From assembly GCF_007676755.1 (NCBI RefSeq), contig NZ_VEBK01000017.1, forward strand, positions 444 to 57,902: a stretch of 57,459 nucleotides of DNA. The letters run 5' to 3'. The first letter of the stretch is position 1; the number at the start of each line of letters is the position of its first letter. The DNA is from Bacillus sp. FJAT-22090. Its GTDB lineage: Bacteria; Bacillota; Bacilli; Bacillales_A; Planococcaceae. Below are positions 27,735 through 36,650 of the stretch, one piece after another. A program made the translations under genes and the position numbers. The notes beneath the pieces were generated by a model. That model searched no databases. It worked only from the letters and a program-made list of their open reading frames with translations, and was not told the origin of the DNA.

Positions 27735-28655
27735 ATGGGATATTATCAATTATTTATATTAGCATCGCTTATGGGGTTAACTATAATAGTCTTTATATTA
27801 GCAAAGACATCGAAAAGTATTTTTAATCCCATGCAAGGGATGGTAACTTCTATGTTTTTTGGTATGAATATTGGATTGACTGCAGGTATTCTCTTAGGAT
27901 TTACATTTCAAGGGAACTTATTTCACTCAACAATTCTATCGATGGTTATCGGAATGTTAGCTGGTTTAATATGTGGCGGATATTTTGGGGTTTTATCTAT
28001 TCTAGAAGGAGTAATGTCTGGTTTGATGGGTGGTATGATGGGTGCGATGTTAGGAGAAATGATCAACGAAGAACAATCAATTGCTTTAATAAGAATATTT
28101 CTATTGTTATCTATTACAACAATCTTTTTATTTGTCTTATTACCTGACAAGAATAATCAAAAGATAAAAAGTAAAAGGTGGTTATTAAAGCCAGTCATCC
28201 TGTTAATTATTGTTACTATTTATTTTATAGGAGGTGTTCCCTTAGCAGAAAACTTAAAGAGTTCGATATCTAAGGAATCTACATTAGAACACCAGAACCA
28301 TTCTAAAAGCGGAGCGAACAATATAAAAAAAAATTCACAAGTTATCACAATACAAGCAAAAAATATGAAATACTCAATAACAGAAATACATATAGAAAAA
28401 AAGCAGCCAGTCACTTTTGTTTTAGAAAATATGGACAATATTGAGCATGATATCGAAATAAAAATCCCAACATTTAACGAAAATAACCTAAATCAAAATA
28501 ATAAGACAAATGAAAGTTTTGTACATCTTCATGCCGAACCAAAAAGTACAGAAAACATTACTTTCACTCCTGTTGGCACAGGAGTTTACGAGTATATATG
28601 CACAATACCAGGACATAAGGAATCTGGAATGGTCGGTCGGGTTGTAGTGGAATAG
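27735..28655 (+). CDS. Membrane protein with C-terminal cupredoxin domain
   Basis: A 306-residue protein. The first ~170 residues form five to six hydrophobic helices rich in Gly and Met (GMLAGLICGG, MSGLMGGMMGAMLGEM). An exported linker with HQNHSK follows, then a cupredoxin fold at about 205-306. Copper ligands are visible: H in NIEHDIEI, then C, H and M in CTIPGHKESGM. Start ATG with aaaaggatgg upstream. It is divergent from copB and probably shares its regulation. A role in periplasm-side copper binding or electron transfer is inferred. Confidence 0.82.
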   Translation: MGYYQLFILASLMGLTIIVFILAKTSKSIFNPMQGMVTSMFFGMNIGLTAGILLGFTFQGNLFHSTILSMVIGMLAGLICGGYFGVLSILEGVMSGLMGGMMGAMLGEMINEEQSIALIRIFLLLSITTIFLFVLLPDKNNQKIKSKRWLLKPVILLIIVTIYFIGGVPLAENLKSSISKESTLEHQNHSKSGANNIKKNSQVITIQAKNMKYSITEIHIEKKQPVTFVLENMDNIEHDIEIKIPTFNENNLNQNNKTNESFVHLHAEPKSTENITFTPVGTGVYEYICTIPGHKESGMVGRVVVE

Positions 28656-28905
28656 GAAATTAGATTGATAAATAAAAATGTAATAAATTTAGATTAAATT
28701 GAACAAGCTCCACAACTTTAACTAATTAATAATACCTCAATTTTGCGCTAATAACATGTTTATTGTAAGGTATTTAATAGTCCTTTGAATAAAGTTAAAG
28801 TTCTACCTATGCTATTAAGAACTTTGTGACACTATTCACCTTCTTTTTACGTATTTAAGTACCTTGGGAACATGATTTGAATATAATAACTATGAGGTGA
28901 AGACT

Positions 28906-29280
28906 ATGTGCTTTTCAACTAATATAATCGAACAACAAGCTCTTATCATAAGTGATAAGATAATTAAAAACTCTATATATAAACCAGTAAGTTTGGATTT
29001 TATTAATGAAAAAAATGTTGGAATACAAGATTTTATAATGCAAAGTAGAGGAAAAGAACTATCACTAGTTACGAGGGTAAATTTAGTAAACTATGAAGGA
29101 TTACAAATTAGTGTAGAACCAAATGAAAATGGGTTAATGTACGCTATGGGAGAAATCTCGTATAAAGATTATAAAAAACTACAAAATCAAGAGAGTAAAC
29201 AGTTTATTTGGTACTTCTTAGCCATATCAAGCACTTTTCTATTGATATCCTGGGCTACTATTAGGTGGTTTTTCATATAA
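28906..29280 (+). CDS. Unrecognised tail-anchored membrane protein
   Basis: A 124-residue protein I do not recognise. The first ~95 residues are soluble with alternating strand-like pieces (SLVTRVNLVNYEGLQISVEP). The C terminus is one hydrophobic helix, about 100-122 (FIWYFLAISSTFLLISWATI), ending WFFI, so the bulk probably faces the cytosol. I chose the ATG at 28906 because gaggtg lies 6 bp upstream; a GTG three codons earlier overlaps that site. It is a single-gene unit closed by a terminator. Confidence 0.6.
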   Translation: MCFSTNIIEQQALIISDKIIKNSIYKPVSLDFINEKNVGIQDFIMQSRGKELSLVTRVNLVNYEGLQISVEPNENGLMYAMGEISYKDYKKLQNQESKQFIWYFLAISSTFLLISWATIRWFFI

Positions 29281-29356
29281 GTTTTTCTAGACTTAAATGC
29301 TGTTAAGTGAATAACTAACTACCATACTGTATCCAATATGATAGATACTATTTAAT

Positions 29357-29392
29357 AGAGCGTTGATTTCAAAAGAATCAATGCTCTTTTTG
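29357..29392 (+). terminator. Terminator after the tail-anchored protein gene
   Basis: Stem agagcgttgattt/gaatcaatgctct around caaaa with a T run. Confidence 0.82.
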
Positions 29393-29747
29393 TACGTCAA
29401 AACTAGAGTACGTATGAATTGATGAATCGTTTGTTACGCTTATTGTTAAAGCTGGGTTATCATATTTGCTACATTGATATAAAGAGTGTCGGGAGATGAT
29501 GTGCTACGGTGTTAATAATGTGTAAAACAAAAAAACGTTTAGATTAAATTAAAGTGAAAGTTTTTTTCAATTAAATTGGGAAGAATTAAATTATAAAGAC
29601 AAGTTACATAGGGATAAAATTCAGATCAATACAATCTACAGAGCCTGGTCTGCATAATTTTTTCATAATTTCAGTGTAAGATTGTTTAAAACAACGAGTA
29701 GTATCTTTATCTTGTTGTAAACTTATGAACTTATAGGAGGATAACAA
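29393..29747. other. Non-coding spacer before ydhK
   Basis: No coding frame of credible length or site. It should hold the ydhK promoter; I could not fix its boxes with confidence. Confidence 0.4.
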
Positions 29748-30350
29748 ATGAAAAGAAAATTAGTTATGGTACTTGTTTCATTGGCTATCACAATTATACT
29801 TTCTGCATGTGCTGGCGATGAAAAGAATACGAATACGAATACGAATACGAACAAGAACACACCTGAGAAAGTGGATATGATTACGGAAGAAAGTAAAGGT
29901 ATAGACCATTCCAATATGGATATGTCTGGTTCAGGTGAATTTCCAGAAGACTTAAAAGTAACTGAAAATCCAACTTTTGAAGTAGGAAGTCAAGCTATTA
30001 TTGAAACAGGTCATATGGAAGGTATGAAAGGTGCCGAAGCAACGATTGTCGGTGCTTATGATACAACTGTTTATAGTGTTTCATATACTCCTATAACTGG
30101 TGGGGAACGAGTGGAAAATCATAAATGGGTCATTCATGAAGAATTAGGAGAACCACAATCTGCACCATTAGAACCTGGTACAAAAGTAATCTTAACAGCA
30201 GAACATATGGAGGGGATGGAAGGAGCAACCGCTGAAATTGATTCGGCTGAAGAAACAACTGTGTATATGGTTGATTTCACTTCTACTACCGGTGAGAAAG
30301 TAGCTAATCACAAATGGGTAACTGAAAGTGAATTGTCACCAACAAAATAA
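29748..30350 (+). CDS. ydhK: YdhK-family lipoprotein with two DUF1541 repeats
   Basis: A 200-residue secreted lipoprotein (lipobox LSAC, Cys21). After an NTNTNTNTNKN linker come IDHSNMDMSGSGEFP and two repeats of about 62 residues, opening ETGHMEGMKGAEATI and TAEHMEGMEGATAEI and each closing VxNHKWV. His/Met-rich HMEGM and DHSNMDM motifs suit Cu(I)/Ag(I) binding, in keeping with the neighbouring copper genes. YdhK proteins are common in Firmicute metal islands and have no proven function. Ribosome binding site ataggagg. A six-base repeat (aatacg, four-plus copies) encodes the Asn-Thr linker. Confidence 0.85.
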   Translation: MKRKLVMVLVSLAITIILSACAGDEKNTNTNTNTNKNTPEKVDMITEESKGIDHSNMDMSGSGEFPEDLKVTENPTFEVGSQAIIETGHMEGMKGAEATIVGAYDTTVYSVSYTPITGGERVENHKWVIHEELGEPQSAPLEPGTKVILTAEHMEGMEGATAEIDSAEETTVYMVDFTSTTGEKVANHKWVTESELSPTK

Positions 30351-30373
30351 GTTATATTTTTAGATTATCCGCA

Positions 30374-30405
30374 AAGACCTATCTATTTTATGGATAGGTT
30401 TTTTG
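30374..30405 (+). terminator. Terminator after ydhK
   Basis: Stem acctatc/ggataggt around tattttat, then six T. Confidence 0.85.
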
Positions 30406-30709
30406 CTTTTTATAGAGCATGATGCGTTATTTTATATAGAAATGCAGTAACGGAACTAGACTAGGGATTATAACAGTTTTAAATTACTGACTAGGATAAA
30501 CCTAAATCAATTCAAGGAGGTAATTTCACCATTTGTTAAATCCAAAAAAGTTATTTTTATCTAAAAAATAAGTAGATAGTCCCAATTTATGTTAAATAAT
30601 ATAGTTAAACTAGGATTTTGTAATGATTTTGAAATCAAATTGTAATGAGTATATATCATTATTTGTGATAAAGTTACAATTATAAAAATAACGTTTACTG
30701 GGGTGTAAA
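30406..30709. other. Spacer with an orphan ribosome-binding-like site
   Basis: About 300 bp without a gene. At 30514 the sequence caaggaggtaatttcacc looks like a translation start region, but the following frame closes within a few codons. It may be the remnant of a lost gene. The 3' part should carry the promoter of the NlpC/P60 gene. Confidence 0.4.
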
Positions 30710-31204
30710 ATGAGAAGTAGAATTATGCAAGTATTAATTGTGATATCTTTAATTTTTTCTGTACAAGTATTTTCAGCAGATAAAGTCAATGCTGCAACAT
30801 CAATTGAAATCGGAGCATTTGCTTCAAAGTTTTATGGTACCCCATATAAATATGGTGGAACAACTCCAAAAGGATTTGATTGTTCTGGATATATAAGATA
30901 TGTTTTTAATAAATTTGAATTAAGTTTACCTAGAACTTCAGCCGAGCAATATAAAGTAGGAGAAAAGGTAGCGAAAGATAAATTAGCGCCTGGGGACCTA
31001 GTGTTTTTTGCGAATACTTACAAAAAGGGTATTTCTCATACAGGAATTTATTTAGGCAATGGAGAGTTTATTTCAGCAAAAAGTAAAGGTATTTTAAAAG
31101 CTAATTTAAATACAGATCCTTACTGGGCACCTAAATATGCAGGTGCTAAAAGGTTATCTAATGTAACTGTAGCTATGGAAAAAGGAAAAAATACTAATAA
31201 TTAA
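30710..31204 (+). CDS. Secreted NlpC/P60-family peptidoglycan hydrolase
   Basis: A 164-residue exported C40 peptidase that should cut stem peptides in the cell wall (D-Glu-meso-DAP class bonds in the family). Signal peptide about 1-28 (IMQVLIVISLIFSVQVFSA). The catalytic Cys is in FDCSGYIRY near 61 and the His in ISHTGIYLGNGEF near 109. There are no LysM or SH3 anchoring repeats, so this is a minimal catalytic unit. Position inside a metal island next to a SpoIIP-like gene is odd. It is a single-gene unit with its own terminator. Confidence 0.88.
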   Translation: MRSRIMQVLIVISLIFSVQVFSADKVNAATSIEIGAFASKFYGTPYKYGGTTPKGFDCSGYIRYVFNKFELSLPRTSAEQYKVGEKVAKDKLAPGDLVFFANTYKKGISHTGIYLGNGEFISAKSKGILKANLNTDPYWAPKYAGAKRLSNVTVAMEKGKNTNN

Positions 31205-31218
31205 TTTTTAGAATTTGA

Positions 31219-31258
31219 AGAGCACAATCATCCACAGCATAGATGATTGTGCTTTTTT
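31219..31258 (+). terminator. Terminator after the NlpC/P60 gene
   Basis: Stem agcacaatcatc/gatgattgtgct around cacagcata, then six T. Confidence 0.92.
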
Positions 31259-31397
31259 ATGCTTTGATAGGTAAGAAATTCTCTCTTGTCCATATATTCT
31301 CCATAATCTTTTGTTATACTTTTTTATGGTGTGGAGATAAGAAAATACTTGATTAGTTTAAAACTACTTCAAACCTAGAAAATAAAGGAGCGACCGA

Positions 31398-32453
31398 ATG
31401 TCTTCAAGCAATTTAGATAAAGAAAAGAACACTACAAAAAAACAGAAAGTTACTTTACTGAGTGCTTTATTAGTATTTGCAATTTTGCTATTTATCCTTT
31501 TACTTATTTCTTTCTGGATGACATTTTTTTATGATCCAGCAGAAGACATAGATAGTACACTTGCAGATAGAATCTACCCTTTTTTTCATGTTGAATCAAT
31601 AAATAGTTTATCTGAAAATTTAGATGGGATACTTACAGAAACACCTAATCTAGATACACATGGGAAAACTAATCTGAATCTAGAAGATAGAGATGAATTT
31701 CAGCCTTCTATGGACAGTTTTTTTAATGAAAGAGAACTTACTATAAAGAATATTGATGCTATTTTTGAAAATATGAAATCGCCAAAAGAGATTTCTACGT
31801 CACACTCAACTTTCGGAAAGGAAGTTCTGTATATCTATCATACTCATAGCAGGGAATCATTTTTACCATATTTAGAAAGTACAGATAAACCTGAAGAAGC
31901 TTATCACTCTAAAGCAAATATTACATTAGTAGGTGAACTACTTGGAAGGGCACTGGAAAGAAGAGGAGTAGGAACTACAGTCGATTCAACTGATATCATT
32001 CAGGAACTAGAAACAAGAGGATTGGACTACAACAGTTCTTATAATGTCTCAGGTGATTTAGTTCGTTCTGCCTTAAGAGATAATAAAGATTTAGAGATTT
32101 TTATTGATTTACATCGCGATTCTTTGCGTAGTGATTCTACTACTACTGCAATGAATGGAGTAAATTATGCTAAATTGTTATTTGTTGTAGGTACAGGCCA
32201 TGAAGATTTTGAAAATAATCTTACGTTTGCGGAAGGGCTACAAACAATTTTAGATAGTCAATACCCCGGAATGTCCAAAGGCATAATGAAAAAAAGTAGT
32301 AACCAAGGAAATGGAATATATAATCAAGATATCTCTCCAAACTCTATTATTGTGGAAATTGGAGGCGTAGATAATACGGTAGAAGAGCTTCATCGAACTA
32401 CGGAGGTTTTTGCTGATGTTTTAAGTGAATATTATTTTCATGAAGAAAAGTAA
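31398..32453 (+). CDS. spoIIP: SpoIIP-like N-acetylmuramoyl-L-alanine amidase
   Basis: A 351-residue membrane-anchored peptidoglycan hydrolase of the SpoIIP family, which in sporulation dissolves septal wall for engulfment as part of the DMP complex. One N-terminal helix at about 18-45 (LLSALLVFAILLFILLLISF), a variable linker, then the amidase domain from about 145: IYHTHSRESFLPY, the YNSSYNVSGDLVRSAL segment, IDLHRDSLRS, and IIVEIGGVDNTVEE. The Zn/catalytic His and Glu residues look intact. Ribosome binding site aaaggagcg. Presence on a transposon is unusual. It may be a second copy that modifies sporulation or wall turnover, but function here is inference. Confidence 0.85.
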   Translation: MSSSNLDKEKNTTKKQKVTLLSALLVFAILLFILLLISFWMTFFYDPAEDIDSTLADRIYPFFHVESINSLSENLDGILTETPNLDTHGKTNLNLEDRDEFQPSMDSFFNERELTIKNIDAIFENMKSPKEISTSHSTFGKEVLYIYHTHSRESFLPYLESTDKPEEAYHSKANITLVGELLGRALERRGVGTTVDSTDIIQELETRGLDYNSSYNVSGDLVRSALRDNKDLEIFIDLHRDSLRSDSTTTAMNGVNYAKLLFVVGTGHEDFENNLTFAEGLQTILDSQYPGMSKGIMKKSSNQGNGIYNQDISPNSIIVEIGGVDNTVEELHRTTEVFADVLSEYYFHEEK

Positions 32454-32528
32454 ATCAGTTTTTTTGTTCCAAGACATAATTTATTTCGTTTTCCTATTAT
32501 ATTTCAAATTACTAGATATCTTAAAGTT

Positions 32529-32570
32529 AAATGCACCTTAAGCCATAAAAGCTTCAAGGTGCATTTCATT
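32529..32570. terminator. Terminator after the spoIIP-like gene
   Basis: Stem aaatgcacctt/aaggtgcattt with inner pairing aagc/gctt, T-rich on the right and A-rich on the left, so it can serve both strands. Confidence 0.75.
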
Positions 32571-32578
32571 TTGATATC

Positions 32579-32704
32579 TTAAAGTCCTCCATGTGATACT
32601 AGATTGTTAGATTGATCTTGTAATAGGTCTGAAACAGCTTATGCTAGAACTGAAATTGTACGATTAATTTCTTCCTGTGTATTATCGATTTCACCGGCGT
32701 CCAC
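32579..32704 (-). pseudogene. Decayed C-terminal piece of a second SpoIIP-like gene
   Basis: Reading the minus strand from 32704, the frame gives VDAGEIDNTQEEINRTISVL, then a stop (32639-32641), then AVSDLLQDQ and a final stop. It parallels the end of the intact neighbour (VEIGGVDNTVEELHRTTEVF, then ADVLSEYY). It lies tail to tail with the intact gene, with a shared terminator between them. Only the last ~40 codons survive. Relationship judged by eye. Confidence 0.55.
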
Positions 32705-32791
32705 TTAGCATAAGCAAATACCTCCATAAATTTTCCATATTTAATTGATAAACTGCCAATATATTAAATAAATTAATAGGAGAGAATGAAG

Positions 32792-34321
32792 ATGAAATAC
32801 AAAATGTGGGTTGTTTCAGCATTGTCGGTAAGCATTTTAATGATTGGAGGATGTAGTGCAAGTAATTCTTCTGACAAAAATACAAGAATGGATAATGCTA
32901 ATATGACTGAAGAAGAAATGTCGAATATGGAAGGAATGGATCATTCCGATATGAGCGATGAAGATATGGGATCTATGGAAAACGGTCATGATAGCCATTC
33001 AAACCCTTTGGCATTAAACGATTCAACTGGAGAAAATGAACTAATACTTCCACCATTAATTGAATCAAAGGATGGAGTAGTAGATATTACAGCTCAGCAA
33101 GGAGAAACCGAATTTTACGAAGATGTTCAAACCGAAACATATGGATATAATGGTTCATTTTTAGGGCCTATTATTCAAATAGTAAAAGATGAAACAGTAA
33201 CATTTAGAACCAACAATGATTTATCAGAACCAACTACATTTCACTGGCATGGTGTAGATATTCCAGGTGAAGGTGATGGTGGTCCACATCAAATTCTACA
33301 ACCAGGTGAATCAGAAGATGTAAAATTTACTGTTAATCAGGAGGCTTCCACTCTTTGGTTCCATCCACATCCTGAAGGTGCTACAGCTGAGCAAGTCTAT
33401 AAAGGATTAGCTGGTTTAATTTATGTGGAGGATGAAAATTCGAAAAATCTAGATTTGCCAAAAGAATATGGGATCAATGATTTTCCATTAGTTTTCCAAG
33501 ATAGACAATTTAATGAGGAGAAGCAATTCGATTACCAAGCAGTAATTAATGAAGATGGAACAATAGGAGATACTTTATTAATAAATGGAACATTGAATCC
33601 TAAACTAACGGTAGGTAAAGAAAAAGTTAGATTACGTTTATTAAATGGTTCAAATGCACGTAATTATTCTTTTAAATTAAATACAGGAGATTCATTTCAA
33701 CAAATCGCTACAGATGGTGGTTTCGTAAATGACCCAACAACAATGAAGGAAATAACGTTAACACCCGGTGAACGTGCAGAGATTATCATTGATTTTTCAA
33801 AGTATGAATCCTCAAGTGATATAGCGTTAATTAATGAGGAGGATACAAACCTCTTACCATTTAAAATTGAAGAACAGAAAACAAATTCAAGTGATTTACC
33901 AAAAGCTTTAAATAATTTTGCTGTTACAGATGAAGAAAGAAATTTACCTGTTACAAAAAAACTTGAACTTTTCGGAATGGGTGCTATGGTGACCATTAAT
34001 GGTAAGAAATTTGATATAAATCGAATTGACTTTACACAAAAACAAGGTGTTACCGAAATATGGGAAATTTATAATAAACCTGATGGAATGGGCGGAATGA
34101 CACACCCATTCCACATTCATGGTACACAGTTTAAAATGATTTCAGTTGATGGAAACGAACCCCCAGTAAACGAACAAGGCTGGAAAGATACTGTTGCAAT
34201 TGATGCAGGAGAAACAGTGAAATTAGCCGTTAAATTTAATAACAAAGGTGTATATATGTTCCACTGTCATGTTCTTGAACATGAAGAGAATGGAATGATG
34301 GGACAAGTAAAAATAGAGTAA
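32792..34321 (+). CDS. Secreted multicopper oxidase (lipoprotein)
   Basis: A 509-residue laccase/CueO-type oxidase, likely oxidising Cu(I) outside the membrane. The lipobox is IGGC. A Met/His/Asp-rich segment follows (MTEEEMSNMEGMDHSDMSDE and neighbours), likely copper-scavenging. The four copper clusters are FHWHGVDIPG, LWFHPHPEG, HPFHIHGTQF and MFHCHVLEHEENGMMG, giving T1, T2 and T3 ligands including Cys. I prefer the ATG at 32792: aggaga is 8 bp away, whereas the ATG two codons earlier is too close to it. Single-gene unit between the SpoIIP relic and the copper-storage gene. Confidence 0.93.
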   Translation: MKYKMWVVSALSVSILMIGGCSASNSSDKNTRMDNANMTEEEMSNMEGMDHSDMSDEDMGSMENGHDSHSNPLALNDSTGENELILPPLIESKDGVVDITAQQGETEFYEDVQTETYGYNGSFLGPIIQIVKDETVTFRTNNDLSEPTTFHWHGVDIPGEGDGGPHQILQPGESEDVKFTVNQEASTLWFHPHPEGATAEQVYKGLAGLIYVEDENSKNLDLPKEYGINDFPLVFQDRQFNEEKQFDYQAVINEDGTIGDTLLINGTLNPKLTVGKEKVRLRLLNGSNARNYSFKLNTGDSFQQIATDGGFVNDPTTMKEITLTPGERAEIIIDFSKYESSSDIALINEEDTNLLPFKIEEQKTNSSDLPKALNNFAVTDEERNLPVTKKLELFGMGAMVTINGKKFDINRIDFTQKQGVTEIWEIYNKPDGMGGMTHPFHIHGTQFKMISVDGNEPPVNEQGWKDTVAIDAGETVKLAVKFNNKGVYMFHCHVLEHEENGMMGQVKIE

Positions 34322-34451
34322 ATGTATATTACTCTTACATAAGAGTTATAAAAATAAGGATTTTCTAAGGAGTTCTCATTTTTCTGTTTGAACTAATACC
34401 TTATGGGAATATTAATACTGATTGCAAATATTAATACCTAGGAGGAATTTC

Positions 34452-34778
34452 ATGAATCAGAAATATGAAGAATGTCTTAAAGCTTGTATGGAATGTCTAA
34501 AGGCTTGTAACACATGTTTTGATGCTTGTTTAAGAGAAGACGATGTTAAGATGATGGTCGATTGTATACGATTAGATCGCGCTTGTGCAGATGCTTGTGC
34601 CTTTGCGATACAAGCGATAACTTCGAACAGTCCTTTTGTGAAAGAAATATGCCAACTTTGTGCAGAAATTTGTGAACGCTGTGGAGAAGAGTGTGCTAAA
34701 CACGAACATGACCATTGCCAAAGATGTGCTGAGTCTTGCCGCAAATGTGCTGTAGCATGTCGTCAAATGAGTGCATAA
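34452..34778 (+). CDS. csp: Cys-rich four-helix-bundle copper-storage protein (Csp-like)
   Basis: A 108-residue protein with 20 or so Cys, arranged as repeated CxxxC along predicted helices (CLKACMECLKACNTCFDAC, then CAEICERCGEECAKHEHDHC). This is the DUF326/Csp pattern in which Cys lining a four-helix bundle bind many Cu(I). There is no signal peptide, so it resembles the cytosolic Csp3 group. The ATG at 34452 follows taggagg. It acts as a cytosolic copper sink alongside the exporting ATPase and the external oxidase. Confidence 0.9.
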   Translation: MNQKYEECLKACMECLKACNTCFDACLREDDVKMMVDCIRLDRACADACAFAIQAITSNSPFVKEICQLCAEICERCGEECAKHEHDHCQRCAESCRKCAVACRQMSA

Positions 34779-35114
34779 GGAAATTTAGGGAGATTATTAA
34801 AAAATATAAGGCTACTGCAAAAAGTTAAACTACATGGCTTTAGCGGTAGCCATAAAATTATTTAAGAGAGTAATATTCCAATTCGAGCTGTCTATTTGTT
34901 AAAAGATATATTAAAAGACTAAATATACAATTGTCGAAATAATCATAACGAATAGAAACCATACGACTAGTTTTATCTTTGTGTTATATATGAAGGTACA
35001 ACCTAGATTATTGTGTTTATAGAGACTGTCAGTTTTTTTAAAAGAAAACAAAGCTGTGTAGTAAAATATCGATAAATATCTAACTTTAAATAAAATTCAT
35101 TAACTAACATTCAT
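34779..35114. other. Intergenic region with one hairpin
   Basis: No gene. An imperfect inverted repeat ggctactgc/gcggtagcc (34809-34852) without a T run may be a weak terminator of the copper-storage gene. The remainder is AT-rich and featureless. Confidence 0.45.
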
Positions 35115-35660
35115 TTACCTTTTCTTTATAATCCAAAAAGTTGTAAATGTAACTAATAACAAGATTATGACACCGTAAAAATAATTAATAGAGATTTTTT
35201 GAAGAACTCCAAAGACTATAGCTACTTCTATGGCAACTGCAGGTACTTTCCCGATTGAACTTGCAGACATAAAACGCCACCCAGTAATGGTTGTTAAAGA
35301 AGCACCTGCGGTAACTAACCCAGATGGAATAAGTGGTAGAATTCGAGATAGAATAATTAGTATGAACACATGCATGGGAGAACTATTTTTTATGGTTTTA
35401 AAAATTGTATGACTTAGCCAACCAGGATTAATTTTAGAAAACCCCCATCGATACATATGAAAACCGATAATTGCACCAAAAATCTCTCCAGTAAATGTAA
35501 GGATGACACCAAGCAATAAACCCAAGGAGTCTATGTTGATAGCGGTAACAAAGAAACTTGGTATAAAGCCAATTGCACCAATCCCCAAGTTCAAGAAAAG
35601 TAATAGTATAAATTTGATTGTTGTACTCATTAAAGAAATGAGTGTTATCGATTCATTCAC
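35115..35660 (-). CDS. TVP38/TMEM64 (DedA-superfamily) membrane protein
   Basis: A 181-residue polytopic protein with the VTT-domain features: GFIPSFFVTAINIDSLGLLLG near 31, FTGEIFGAIIGFHMYRW near 56, and FILIILSRILPLIPSGLVTAG near 98. Related proteins handle lipids or metals such as selenite; the specific function is unknown. On the minus strand between the copper and arsenic blocks. Start is the ATG in gttaataatctgtgaatg; the ribosome binding site is weak. Confidence 0.75.
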   Translation of the reverse strand: MNESITLISLMSTTIKFILLLFLNLGIGAIGFIPSFFVTAINIDSLGLLLGVILTFTGEIFGAIIGFHMYRWGFSKINPGWLSHTIFKTIKNSSPMHVFILIILSRILPLIPSGLVTAGASLTTITGWRFMSASSIGKVPAVAIEVAIVFGVLQKISINYFYGVIILLLVTFTTFWIIKKR

Positions 35661-36650
35661 AGATTATTAACCACCTATGATAATGTTTTAAGTATTTACT
35701 AATATAGTCACTCCATAATGAAGAGGATACTCCTTCCTTTTGTACTAATATATAATATAGAAGAAATAAGGAGAAGTTATGGAGATTAAATCTTGTTATA
35801 CGTCATTTAAAACACATCCGATAAAATAAAATATCAGATAGACGAGATGAAGGTTTATCTCCTTATAAAGGAAGGGAACAAAGGTATGTTAAGAGGGGAG
35901 TGCATCAAAGTGAATCAGGTGTTTGTAGATATTCGCAGCTTACTCTTTATAAAGGAGCTATTATGAAATGAAGAAATTTTTTCCTTAAGATTTTGGGTGT
36001 GCTTTAGTTAAAAATTATGGGGCGCCAGGGCAACTTTTTTTCTTATCTTCTAATAAATTTTCTCTAGTAGGTGGCGTAATCGTGGGTAAATTTTCTTGGA
36101 CTTGGATGAACGGGAGATTTAGTTAAATATTCGTTTTCCGAAATTTTTTAAAGTTAAAACCATAACATTGGGTTACTAACTATAATGTAAATTAAAGTTT
36201 TTTGAAACGTCCGTATTTCGTTGCTGCTATTATAGTTGGTAACTTTACATTAAAGTTTGATACTGAAGAGACATGGAAAGATAAAAAATCAGACTAATTA
36301 TAAAATCGTATTCAAAAATTACTTTTTTGAATACGATTTTTTTATGTGAATATTTTTCCATTTGTAATAAAGCGTTCAAATGAAATAGTCGAGTCTGTTC
36401 AAGATTTTCAGTATAGGAGATGTATAAAAAATTTAGATATGTTTATAGAAGAAGGTGAACCGTTTGGAATTTGGAAATAGGGGGAAGATAATTAATGATT
36501 TATCACCTTTGTCAAAGCGTCGTCGTTTACTTCTCACTCCCTATGTTACAATTTGTTATAAAAAAAGTTGCAAAGTACATATAAGTGGAATATTATATAA
36601 GTAAATCATTATACACTAATAATATTAATTATATAAGGAGGTGTTCTTAA
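35661..36650. other. 990-bp gene desert with decayed coding scraps
   Basis: No intact gene. Short frames end like membrane proteins: VGGVIVGKFSWTWMNGRFS at about 36070-36126 and YFVAAIIVGNFTLKFDTEET... at about 36211-36297, the latter closed by a natural-looking stop and a terminator. I could not name the family. A 15-bp inverted repeat (36172-36186 with 36229-36243, one mismatch) spans the boundary. The last 50 bp hold the arsR promoter. Confidence 0.5.
36302..36343 (+). terminator. Terminator inside the gene desert
   Basis: Perfect stem aaaatcgtattcaaaaa/tttttgaatacgatttt around ttact with a T tail. It probably belonged to the decayed gene just upstream. Confidence 0.85.

Noticed and set aside
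32691-32885. 64-codon minus-strand frame over the multicopper oxidase start
   Set aside because: It overlaps the start of a clear gene and has no family resemblance or ribosome binding site.
34457-34766. Reverse-strand frames opposite the Cys-rich copper-storage gene
   Set aside because: They arise from the repeated Cys codon pattern of the true gene on the other strand.
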